9,008 nt of DNA from DASQDT01 sp036380435 (GCA_036380435.1 DASVES010000340.1:1-9008), one strand, 5' to 3'. Positions 1-6,143 are shown, counted from the stretch's first letter. The notes: generated by a model from the letters alone, not told the origin. Translations and numbers: made by a program.

Positions 1-42
1 CACTGCTCGGTCGAAGTCGTCCGCGAGCAAAAGCCCGAGTAG
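1..42 (+). CDS. Possible C-terminal tail of an upstream gene (partial)
   Basis: Frame 1 reads thirteen sense codons (ending VVREQKPE) and then TAG at 40-42. Third codon positions are mostly G or C, as in the genes around it. Frame 2 stays open past position 108 and frame 3 first stops at 72-74. The short length allows no family assignment. The call rests only on codon bias and on the stop falling 66 bases before the next start. It could equally be intergenic sequence. Confidence 0.3.
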   Translation, partial: HCSVEVVREQKPE

Positions 43-108
43 AGCGCTCCGGCCGACGGCGAACACTGAGTTGAAGCCGACGGGCGCAGGTTACGACGGG
101 AGGCACAG

Positions 109-1173
109 ATGGCAACGATGAGGGCGACGGTTTTTCACGGCAAAGACGACATTCGCGTCGAGGAGGTGGAGAGGCCGCACGCGGGGGTGGGCGAGGCCGT
201 CATCCGTGTGACGCTGACGACCATCTGCGGCACCGACCTCCACATCCTTCGCGGCGAGTACCCCGTCCGCCCCGGCCTCGTCATCGGCCACGAGCCGGTG
301 GGAGTCGTCGAGGAACTCGGGCCGGGCGTCGTCGGTTACGAGGTCGGAGATCGCGTGCTCGTCGGGGCCATCACCCCGTGCGGCCAGTGCCGCGGCTGCC
401 TCTCAGGGCACCTCTCGCAGTGCGGCCACGGCGATGCTTTCGAGGCGCTGGGCGGCTGGCGCTTCGGCAACACGATCAACGGCGCGCAGGCCGAGTACTT
501 GCTCGTGCCGCACGCGCAGGCGAACCTCGCGAAGATTCCCGACGGGATGACGGACGAGCAAGTGGTGCTCCTTGCCGACATCGCCTCAACGGGCTTCAGC
601 GGCGCAGAACGGGGAGGCGTCCGTATCGGCGACTCGGTCGTGGTCTTCGCACAAGGGCCTATCGGGCTGTGCTCGACCGTCGGCGCGAGGCTCATGGGCG
701 CGGCCCTCGTCATCGGCGTTGACGGCGACTCGAACCGCCTGGCGATGGCGCGCCGGATGGGCGCCGACGTCGTGCTCGACTACCGCGAGGTAGATGTTGT
801 CGCAGAAGTGAAAAAGCTGACGGGCGGCGGGGCGGACGTGACGATTGAAGCACTCGGCGCGCAGGAGACGTTCGAGAGCGCCCTGCGATCTTTAAGACCC
901 GGCGGCACGCTCTCCAGCCTCGGCGTCTATTCGGGGAAGCTGCAAGTCCCCTACGACGCTTTCGCCGCGGGGCTCGGCGACCACCGCATCGTGACGACGC
1001 TGTGCCCCGGCGGGAAGGAGCGGATGCGCCGCCTGATGGAGATGGTCAGGAGCGGTCGCGTCGATCTGACGCCGCTGCTGACGCACACCTTCTCGCTGGA
1101 GAACATTGTGGAAGCCTACGCGCTATTCGGCGAGCGACGCGACGGCGTGATGAAGGTCGCGATCAAGCCCTGA
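109..1173 (+). CDS. Zinc-dependent alcohol dehydrogenase (MDR superfamily)
   Basis: This 354-residue protein is a cytoplasmic medium-chain dehydrogenase/reductase that should interconvert an alcohol and an aldehyde or ketone using NAD(P). Seen in the sequence: the GroES-like N-terminal domain carries the catalytic zinc ligands Cys40, His61-Glu62 (in GHEPVG) and probably Asp157. Structural zinc cysteines are Cys91, 94, 97 and 105. The Rossmann domain begins at the glycine-rich turn near 178-187 (FAQGPIGL). The GGW..G segment at 115, ADIASTGFSGAE at 156-167 and the LCPGG...R motif near 300 resemble the secondary-alcohol dehydrogenases of Thermoanaerobacter and Clostridium. Asp205 at the end of the second beta strand suggests NAD rather than NADP (inference). 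The start is ATG 109, with GGGAGG at 98-103 five bases upstream; ATG 118 is a less likely alternative. Length is normal for the family. The exact substrate cannot be told. Confidence 0.93.
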   Translation: MATMRATVFHGKDDIRVEEVERPHAGVGEAVIRVTLTTICGTDLHILRGEYPVRPGLVIGHEPVGVVEELGPGVVGYEVGDRVLVGAITPCGQCRGCLSGHLSQCGHGDAFEALGGWRFGNTINGAQAEYLLVPHAQANLAKIPDGMTDEQVVLLADIASTGFSGAERGGVRIGDSVVVFAQGPIGLCSTVGARLMGAALVIGVDGDSNRLAMARRMGADVVLDYREVDVVAEVKKLTGGGADVTIEALGAQETFESALRSLRPGGTLSSLGVYSGKLQVPYDAFAAGLGDHRIVTTLCPGGKERMRRLMEMVRSGRVDLTPLLTHTFSLENIVEAYALFGERRDGVMKVAIKP

Positions 1174-1244
1174 AGCCGCGCCCGGCGCGCCTTGCTCTGC
1201 CGAAGTGGCCCTCGCGAATTAGAAGACAACAGGGAGTGAATACC

Positions 1245-2240
1245 ATGCGCAGTCTAATCCGATTCATTCTGGCCTTATGTTTCGTCTCGGCGGCGGCGAC
1301 CGGGGCCGGCCAAGCTCAGGACGATGAGCGCCTCCGCATTGATACCCGCCTCGTCTCCGTGCACGTCTCCGTGACCGACTCTCGCGGCCGCCACGTCCCG
1401 GGTCTCACCCGAGACCGGTTCGAAATCTTCGACAACAAGGCGAGGCGGGAGGTGGCGCACTTCTCGGCCGAAGAGGCCCCGTTCTCAATCGGGATCGTTT
1501 ATGACATCCACCCGTCCACGCCCGAGCGCGTGGACGCCGCCCTGCGCGCGATCAAGCAGTTCACGGCGACGCTGCGCGGGGAGGATGACTTCTTCCTGAT
1601 GGTCTTCAACGAGCGCGGGAGCGTCGTCGTAGAATTCGTCCCGACCGCCGATCAGGTCACGAATCACCTGACGTACGCCGCGCCGAAGGGGCCGGCGTCG
1701 CTCTACGACGCGGCGTTTCAGGCGGCGGAGAGGCTGCGCTCTTCGCGCAACGTGAAGAAGGCACTCCTGATCATTTCGGACGGGGAGGATCACGACAGCG
1801 GCCACAGCGACAAGGACGTGCGCGACCGCGCCCGCGACTTCCAGATTCAGGTCTACGGTATCGGCGTCGCCGACCCGGCGGACGACCCGTTCGCCGGGCG
1901 CGGCCGGTGGGTGCTCGAAGACATCACGGGCCGGACGGGCAGGCGCGCATTCCCCGCAGGCGCGGACGCGTCGCTCGGGCGTGCCGCGCTCGACGAGCTA
2001 TCTCGCACGTCCGGCGGGACGGCCTACTTCCCCGGCGGCGGGGTCAAGGGCGAGCAGGAGTTGGCCGCCGTGTGCGCGCAGATTGCGCTGGAGTTGCGCC
2101 GGCAGTACGCGCTCGCCTTCTACCCGGCGGAGGCGCCCGGCGCCGGGTGGCACAAGCTGAGCGTCCGGGTCACCCCGCCCGCCGGCTCGGGGAAGCTGCG
2201 CCTCACCTACAGAAAAGCTTACCGGCCGCCCGAGAGGTGA
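1245..2240 (+). CDS. Secreted VWFA-domain protein (VWFA-related, Acidobacteria type)
   Basis: This 331-residue protein has a signal peptide: basic MRSLIR, hydrophobic core to about 18, and likely cleavage near Ala24-Gln25. It should act outside the cytoplasmic membrane, probably in protein-protein contacts. A beta-rich segment (32-74, VSVHVSVTDSRG...GLTRDRFEIFDN) precedes a von Willebrand factor A fold (80-270), the arrangement seen in VWFA-related proteins abundant in Acidobacteriota. The metal-site (MIDAS) motif reads D87-I-H89-P-S91 instead of DxSxS. The later parts are SLYDA (152-156) and ISDGEDHD (177-184). After VYGIG comes a longer linker with two similar halves (223-236 and 248-262), then a beta-rich tail ending YRPPER. 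The start is ATG 1245, with AGGGAG eight bases upstream at 1231-1236. The open frame runs back to 1002, but that overlaps the dehydrogenase and would bury the signal peptide. The gene lies six bases before the transporter, so co-translation is likely. Confidence 0.88.
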   Translation: MRSLIRFILALCFVSAAATGAGQAQDDERLRIDTRLVSVHVSVTDSRGRHVPGLTRDRFEIFDNKARREVAHFSAEEAPFSIGIVYDIHPSTPERVDAALRAIKQFTATLRGEDDFFLMVFNERGSVVVEFVPTADQVTNHLTYAAPKGPASLYDAAFQAAERLRSSRNVKKALLIISDGEDHDSGHSDKDVRDRARDFQIQVYGIGVADPADDPFAGRGRWVLEDITGRTGRRAFPAGADASLGRAALDELSRTSGGTAYFPGGGVKGEQELAAVCAQIALELRRQYALAFYPAEAPGAGWHKLSVRVTPPAGSGKLRLTYRKAYRPPER

Positions 2241-2246
2241 GAGCTG

Positions 2247-3647
2247 ATGAGCGCCCACCCTTGCGCCGCGAAGCACGGGGCCGTGAGTTCAGACAGCCCA
2301 TCGAGTGAGAGACGCTTCGCCCCACCCTCGCGTTGGCTGGCGGCGGCCGCCGTCATCATGTCGGTCTTCGCGTCCTCGCTCTTCTGGATAGAGAACCCCC
2401 TTCACGCCCGCGCCGTCATCGTCGCCGGCGTGTGTCTGACGCTCTGGCTGAGCGAAGCCGTCCCGCCCTTCGTGCCGACACTCGCCCTCTGGCTGCTGGC
2501 GCCGCTGCTGATGCAGCCTCTGAGTGAGGATTTCAGTCTGGCGAAGGTGCTCGGCTGGTCGGCGGAGCCGGTGCTCGCCCTCTTCCTCGGCGGCTTCGCC
2601 CTCGGCGTCGCCGCGCGCCGGCACGGCATCGACGCGCTGATCGCCCAGGTGGCGTTAAGGCTCTCGGGCGGTCGCCGCCTCGCGCTCGTCGCGCTCACCG
2701 CCGCCGTCACCGCCTGCCTTTCGATGTGGATGTCGAACATCGCCGCCGCCGCGATGATGATCTCGGCGGTGCATCCGCTGGTCGCCGACGTGCCTGCGGA
2801 TGATCGTTTTCGCCGTGCCCTGCTTTTGAGTATCGCCGTGGGGGCGAACTTCGGCGGCATCGGTACGCCCGTCGGCACCGGGCCGAACGCCATCGCCGTC
2901 GCCGCAGTCTCGCGTCATCACACGATAACCTTTCTCGACTGGATGGGGTTCGCCCTGCCGCTGGCGGTCGGTTTGATAGTGGCCGGTGTGGTGATCTTAG
3001 CGCTGCGGTATCGCGTGCGGGGGGCAATCAGACTTCCGGACTTGCCGCGACAGCCTCTCTCCTGGAGCGCGCGGTGTGTCGTAGCGGTTTTTCTCGTCAC
3101 CGTCGCGGCGTGGCTGACGGAGCCTCTGCACGGCGCTTCGTCCGCGCTCGTCGCGCTGGCGGCGAGCGCCGTGCTTTTCGGCACGGGGCTGCTCGACCGC
3201 CAAGACCTCTCGCGGCTCGACTGGTCAACCCTCGTGCTCATCGCCGGCGGGATCGGCTTGGGCAACCTGCTCGAAAAGTCGGGGGTGGTGACGGCCGTCG
3301 CCGCCGCGTTGCCGTGGGAGCAGGCCCCGCAACTGGTGCGCGTCCTCGTGCTCTGCTCAGCGAGCGCGATGCTCTCGGCGCTGATGAGCAACACCGCGAC
3401 CGTCACGATGCTCATCCCGCTCGCCGCGAGCCTCGACCCCTCGCCTTCGACCGCCATCCTGATCGCCGTCGCGGCGTCTTTGGGAATGCCTTTCGTCATC
3501 AGCACGCCGCCGAACGCGATGGTCTACGGCGAGGGCGGCGTCAAGTCCTCCGACCTCCTGCTGCCCGGCCTCGTGCTGATGATCTTGGGCTGCCTCGTCG
3601 TCGGCCTGACCGGCCCATACGTTTTGAAATTTATCGGGATCCCCTGA
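2247..3647 (+). CDS. DASS/SLC13-family anion (dicarboxylate or sulfate) transporter
   Basis: This 466-residue integral membrane protein has about eleven hydrophobic segments after a short cytoplasmic leader (1-28). It belongs to the divalent anion:Na+ symporter family, which imports C4-dicarboxylates, citrate or sulfate. The family's two pseudo-repeats are visible. The first has SMWMSNIAAAAMM (S163-N164-I165) with a GTPVGTGPNA loop (206-215). The second has LMSNTATVTM (S381-N382-T383) with STPPNA (419-424). These paired SNT and PN motifs form the sodium and substrate sites in family members. The first SNT is changed to SNI here. The N-terminal SEAVPPF...LAPLL segment (69-88) is also typical. 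The start is ATG 2247, with AGGTGA at 2235-2240 overlapping the VWFA stop, so the two genes are probably translationally coupled. Substrate cannot be assigned. The more distant ArsB-like anion permeases are the alternative, but the paired SNT motifs favour DASS. Confidence 0.88.
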   Translation: MSAHPCAAKHGAVSSDSPSSERRFAPPSRWLAAAAVIMSVFASSLFWIENPLHARAVIVAGVCLTLWLSEAVPPFVPTLALWLLAPLLMQPLSEDFSLAKVLGWSAEPVLALFLGGFALGVAARRHGIDALIAQVALRLSGGRRLALVALTAAVTACLSMWMSNIAAAAMMISAVHPLVADVPADDRFRRALLLSIAVGANFGGIGTPVGTGPNAIAVAAVSRHHTITFLDWMGFALPLAVGLIVAGVVILALRYRVRGAIRLPDLPRQPLSWSARCVVAVFLVTVAAWLTEPLHGASSALVALAASAVLFGTGLLDRQDLSRLDWSTLVLIAGGIGLGNLLEKSGVVTAVAAALPWEQAPQLVRVLVLCSASAMLSALMSNTATVTMLIPLAASLDPSPSTAILIAVAASLGMPFVISTPPNAMVYGEGGVKSSDLLLPGLVLMILGCLVVGLTGPYVLKFIGIP

Positions 3648-3710
3648 GCCCGCTCGGGTCACCGACGCTGAGGGCCGGCCGTGCTGCGAACGGATGTGAG
3701 GTGCAATTCC

Positions 3711-4124
3711 ATGCGAACATTTAAGGCGGGCGCACTTTATTTCCTCATCGCTTTCGCGGCCGGCTTTGCGCTCGGGCCGATCCGCGTGCTGTGGGCCGCC
3801 CCACGCTTCGGCGAGAGGGCCGCGGAGATGATGGAGATGCCCCTGATGCTCGCCGTAATAATCCCGGCGGCGCGCTGGACGGTTCGGCGCTTCGCAGTGC
3901 GGCCCTCTGCGGGCATCGGCGCCGGCCTCATCGCCCTCGGCCTCCTGCTCGCGGCGGAATTTACTTTCGTCCTCTGGCTCCGGGGCCTTTCGATTTCCGA
4001 ATACGTCGCGGGCCGTGACCCCGTGTCGGGCACCGCCTACGCCCTGATGCTCGTCGTGTTCGCCCTCCTGCCGTGGCTCGTCGCCCGGCGGCGCCCGAAC
4101 GTGACCCATCACACACGCGCATGA
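3711..4124 (+). CDS. Small four-helix membrane protein of unknown function
   Basis: This 137-residue protein has four hydrophobic segments, roughly 5-25, 40-56, 65-88 and 107-127, joined by short basic loops (WTVRRF; ARRRP near the C-terminus). It looks like a complete small inner-membrane protein. The motifs GPIRVLW (about 22-28), MEMPLML (about 41-47) and a GRDPVSGTAY stretch before the last helix resemble uncharacterised membrane proteins common in bacteria; I know no function for them. There is no signal peptide beyond the first helix and no obvious catalytic residue cluster. The start is ATG 3711, with GAGGTG at 3698-3703 seven bases upstream. The frame also opens at GTG 3681, which would add ten unlikely residues and lacks a good ribosome site. 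It lies 63 bases after the transporter and 31 before the SRPBCC gene, probably co-transcribed. The last codons and stop lie inside a perfect hairpin. Confidence 0.8.
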   Translation: MRTFKAGALYFLIAFAAGFALGPIRVLWAAPRFGERAAEMMEMPLMLAVIIPAARWTVRRFAVRPSAGIGAGLIALGLLLAAEFTFVLWLRGLSISEYVAGRDPVSGTAYALMLVVFALLPWLVARRRPNVTHHTRA

Positions 4125-4133
4125 CGCGTGTGT
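4111..4133 (+). other. Perfect 9-bp hairpin spanning a stop codon
   Basis: ACACACGCG at 4111-4119 is exactly reverse-complementary to CGCGTGTGT at 4125-4133, with a five-base loop (4120-4124) that includes the TGA of the upstream gene. The right arm ends eight bases before the AAGGAG of the SRPBCC gene at 4142-4147. No T-run follows, so it is not a classic intrinsic terminator. It might stabilise the upstream message end, pause transcription or tune translation of the next gene; all of these are inference. Confidence 0.5.
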
Positions 4134-4155
4134 CAACCACGAAGGAGTGAAGAAG

Positions 4156-4893
4156 ATGAAAGAGAACAAGACAGGAGCAAAAGTCGTCGGGGCGGGCATG
4201 GCCGGTGCGGCGGCGCTCTCCGCGTACCTGTTCGTGATCCGCCCCTGGCATCTCAGGTGGGGCGCGACCGACGAGGAGACGCGGATGACCCTGCCGGGTG
4301 ACGAAGTGACGGGCGACGCGGATTATCAGGTCACGCATGCCGTCACCGTCAACGCCCCCGCTGACGCAATCTGGCCCTGGCTGGCGCAGGTCGGGCAGGG
4401 GCGCGGAGGCTTCTACAGCTACTCTTGGCTGGAGAATCTGTTCGGACTGCGCATCCGCAACGCCGACCGCGTGATGCCGGAATTCCAACACCCGGAGGTC
4501 GGGGACTTCATCCGCGCGGCTCCCCCCGACTGGCTCGGCGGCAGGTATGCAGAGTACGCCGGGTGGCACGTCGTCGTGCTCGAACCCGAGCGCGCGATGG
4601 TGCTGCGCCCCCACCCGGATGTTGAGGACAACACCTGGGCCTTCGTCCTGAAACCCGTTGACGGCGGGAAAACGCGGCTCATCGCGCGGGCGCGCGGCAA
4701 ACGGAAGCCGTCGCTTTCGGCCTCGCTGTTTAATTTCTTCGTCGGCGAGCCGGCCCACTTCATCATGGAGCGGAAGATGCTGCTGGGGATTAAGCGCCGG
4801 GTTGAAGGTGAACGGGCCGGCTCACTGGGATGGGGCGGCAATCGACTGCCTCTCTCACTGAAAGACGCGAATCCAAGTCGCGATAAGTCGTGA
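4156..4893 (+). CDS. Membrane-anchored SRPBCC-fold protein
   Basis: This 245-residue protein has an N-terminal membrane anchor (about 9-28, VVGAGMAGAAALSAYLFVI) followed by a START/SRPBCC-like domain (about 55-215). The family has a deep cavity that binds hydrophobic ligands such as lipids or polyketides; the ligand here is unknown. Visible landmarks are WGATDEE...LPGDE after the anchor, the helix start APADAIWPWL, GQGRGGFYSYSWLEN, and the C-terminal helix with EPAHFIMERKMLLGIKRR. These match a widespread but uncharacterised SRPBCC group. The remaining 25 or so residues look like an unconserved extension, and the last four residues plus the stop lie inside the palindromic repeat that begins at 4884. 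The start is ATG 4156, with AAGGAG at 4142-4147 eight bases upstream. GTG 4147 in the same frame overlaps that ribosome site and is rejected. The gene is the last of the + strand series and converges with the BON gene. Confidence 0.82.
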   Translation: MKENKTGAKVVGAGMAGAAALSAYLFVIRPWHLRWGATDEETRMTLPGDEVTGDADYQVTHAVTVNAPADAIWPWLAQVGQGRGGFYSYSWLENLFGLRIRNADRVMPEFQHPEVGDFIRAAPPDWLGGRYAEYAGWHVVVLEPERAMVLRPHPDVEDNTWAFVLKPVDGGKTRLIARARGKRKPSLSASLFNFFVGEPAHFIMERKMLLGIKRRVEGERAGSLGWGGNRLPLSLKDANPSRDKS

Positions 4894-5036
4894 ATCGTGA
4901 ATGAAGCGGTCACCATTCAGCTTTCGGCCGGGACGAGCGGGCCGCGGTGCTGTGTGTCAGCGGCGGCAGCTCTTTCGGCGAATGCCGTTTGCCGAAATGC
5001 TGGGTGCTGACCGCCCGATGCACGATTCACGACTTA
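4884..5036. repeat. 153-bp imperfect palindrome with 16-bp terminal inverted repeats (MITE-like)
   Basis: The ends TAAGTCGTGAATCGTG (4884-4899) and CACGATTCACGACTTA (5021-5036) are perfect 16-bp inverted repeats. Inside them the pairing continues: 4906-4912 with 5008-5014 (7 bp perfect), 4914-4921 with 4999-5006 (8 bp including two G-U pairs) and 4922-4928 with 4991-4997 (7 bp perfect), broken by a 6x6 internal loop, a C-C mismatch and one bulged T. The remaining 62 bases hold a small hairpin (GCTG 4949-4952 with CAGC 4958-4961). The outermost bases are TA on both sides, which would fit a duplicated TA target as used by Tc1/mariner-IS630 elements. The element has no coding capacity of its own. 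It supplies the stop of the SRPBCC gene, and a T-rich stretch follows at 5039-5050. A non-autonomous transposable element or a bidirectional terminator between convergent genes are both possible. Confidence 0.65.
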
Positions 5037-5048
5037 CAATTTTCTTCT

Positions 5049-5723
5049 CTAAAAGTACGGGTCAACTCTCAAATGATCTTTGACGCGCTCGACGCCGGGC
5101 GCGTGGGTGAGGGCGCCGAGGACGGTCTGCTTCTCCGTCCAGGTGTGCACCTTGCCGGAAACGTCGGCCGTCCCGTTTCTCAGGTCAACGTCGATGCCTT
5201 CGGCCTCCTGCTCGGCGTAGCGCCGGAGCGCCGCCACAATCGCGTCGCGGGCGTTCTCGATGCTGGGCGTGTGCGGGCTGACCTCGATGAGGTTGTAGAC
5301 GCCGCGCACCCCGGCCGTCCGGCGCGCGATGCGCTCGGCCTCCTCGCGCTCCCGCAGGCGCTCGACCTTGCCGCTGAGGGCGACCCACCCGTTCGAGATG
5401 GCGACCTGAAGCGAGTGTTCGTTGATCACCGCGTCGCGTTCGAGCGCGCCCATCACGGACTTCGCGATCTCCTGGTCGGTGGGCCGCACGCCCGCGTCGA
5501 GGTCGATCTGGTTGACGAGGTAGAAGTAGGTGTCGGCGCGGTTCGCCGCTTCGAGCGCGGCGAGGATTTCGGAAGTGCTGGAGACCGTGCCCGTCAGCGT
5601 CACGGTGCCGTCCCTGACTTCCACGCCGATGGCCGTGCCCTTGAGGCGCGATTCCTGCCGAAGCTCCCGCAGCACGTCCGCCTTGATCTGCTCTTCGCTG
5701 GGCATACCGTTGCAGAATCCCAT
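5049..5723 (-). CDS. Protein with three BON domains
   Basis: This 224-residue protein consists almost wholly of three BON domains, at about 10-76, 82-149 and 155-221. Each shows the central strand motif: DGTVTLTG (38-45), NGWVALSG (111-118) and NGTADVSG (183-190). BON domains are small alpha/beta modules thought to bind phospholipid or other ligands; multi-BON proteins are often stress-linked. Domains 2 and 3 have the usual GV-type turn before the last strand (AGVRGVYN, PGVERVKD), but domain 1 has ADTYFYLVN instead and is more divergent. There is no signal peptide or lipobox, so a cytoplasmic location is likely, unlike OsmY. The start is taken at the ATG whose first base is 5723, because a full GGAGGTGAT ribosome site lies at 5736-5728, four bases upstream. 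The frame extends to 5831, but those 36 codons are not BON-like. It probably shares a transcript with the small gene at 5851-6006. Confidence 0.88.
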   Translation of the reverse strand: MGFCNGMPSEEQIKADVLRELRQESRLKGTAIGVEVRDGTVTLTGTVSSTSEILAALEAANRADTYFYLVNQIDLDAGVRPTDQEIAKSVMGALERDAVINEHSLQVAISNGWVALSGKVERLREREEAERIARRTAGVRGVYNLIEVSPHTPSIENARDAIVAALRRYAEQEAEGIDVDLRNGTADVSGKVHTWTEKQTVLGALTHAPGVERVKDHLRVDPYF

Positions 5724-5803
5724 CGCTATCACCTCCGTCAGAAAAGCCCGCGCATCACGTTCGCCACTCTCACGCCGGGAAGCCAGGTGGCGCGTGTGTA
5801 TGG

Positions 5804-5823
5804 GTGCCGAACTTAAACGGCAC
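5804..5823 (-). other. Small intercistronic hairpin upstream of the BON gene
   Basis: GTGCCG (5804-5809) pairs with CGGCAC (5818-5823) around an eight-base A/T-rich loop. On the - strand it lies 27 bases after the stop of the 51-residue gene and 80 bases before the BON start. No U-run follows on either strand, so read-through is expected. It could mark message processing or be chance. Confidence 0.3.
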
Positions 5824-5850
5824 TGCTCCACTCCGCGCGCGCCCTTCCGG

Positions 5851-6006
5851 TCACATCCTCTCGATCTCGATGAGGCGCTTGATGGCCTTCCTGTGGCGAA
5901 TCACGCCGGCCGCGGCCGCCACCAAACCGGCAACGCCGGCCACCGCCCCGAACATCACCCCGAAAATTGTCACACTCTTTTTATTCGTGCTTCCGTTGTT
6001 TCTCAT
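5851..6006 (-). CDS. 51-residue single-pass membrane peptide
   Basis: The predicted peptide is MRNNGSTNKK followed by one glycine/alanine-rich hydrophobic segment (about 11-35) and a basic amphipathic tail (RHRKAIKRLIEIERM). The hydrophobic stretch contains small-xxx-small spacings (GVMFGAVAGVAG) that often pack helices together. The charge pattern has basic residues on both sides of the membrane segment, so topology is uncertain. The start is the ATG at 6006, with AAAGGAGAT at 6022-6014 seven bases upstream, a strong ribosome site that argues for a real gene. The open frame continues upstream to 6105, but those residues look like untranslated leader. It lies 127 bases upstream of the BON gene on the same strand and may be its operon partner. 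I recognise no named family; membrane stress peptides are one possibility, unproven. Confidence 0.65.
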   Translation of the reverse strand: MRNNGSTNKKSVTIFGVMFGAVAGVAGLVAAAAGVIRHRKAIKRLIEIERM

Positions 6007-6116
6007 GGTGCTTATCTCCTTTCGAGAGGGCCACGAGGTCGGCCCGTTCTTATCAGGAGCAAGGCTCATGCCGTCGCCGGGGGAAGCGTTGACGCCGTGG
6101 CGCAAGGTGTAAAGAC

Positions 6117-6143
6117 CAGGCTTTGCGCGTGATTAAAAGCCTG
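6117..6143. other. 8-bp inverted repeat in the divergent promoter region
   Basis: CAGGCTTT at 6117-6124 is exactly complementary to AAAGCCTG at 6136-6143, with an eleven-base spacer (GCGCGTGATTA). The spacing and symmetry would suit a dimeric regulator's operator or a leader hairpin of the - strand transcript. Its start is 110 bases upstream of the 51-residue gene. Neither strand shows a T-run directly after it, so termination is unlikely. An 8-bp match of this kind could also arise by chance. Confidence 0.35.

Noticed and set aside
1177..1189. CGCGCC-C-GGCGCG near-palindrome after the dehydrogenase as a terminator
   Set aside because: The one-base centre cannot form a proper hairpin loop with all arms paired, and no T-run follows.
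1002..1244. Extended N-terminus for the VWFA protein
   Set aside because: It would overlap the dehydrogenase by over 170 bases and bury a clear signal peptide. ATG 1245 has its own ribosome site.
2402..3505. Several - strand open frames of 88-195 codons
   Set aside because: All are opposite the DASS transporter, whose motifs and hydrophobic segments are unambiguous.
3681..3710. GTG start ten codons upstream of the 137-residue membrane protein
   Set aside because: It has no good ribosome site, whereas GAGGTG sits seven bases before ATG 3711.
3357..4199. 280-codon open frame on the - strand
   Set aside because: It crosses two genuine + strand genes and their ribosome sites. Its composition is low-complexity charged residues typical of an antisense shadow.
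4875..4890. Tandem AAGTCG copies ten bases apart beside the palindrome, as a target-site duplication
   Set aside because: Both copies lie on the left side, the second being part of the terminal repeat; the right flank after 5036 has no matching copy.
4947..5816. 289-codon open frame on the + strand
   Set aside because: It is antisense to the BON gene, which has three clear domains and a perfect ribosome site. The + frame has no ribosome site and an unrecognisable product, and it would start inside the palindrome loop.
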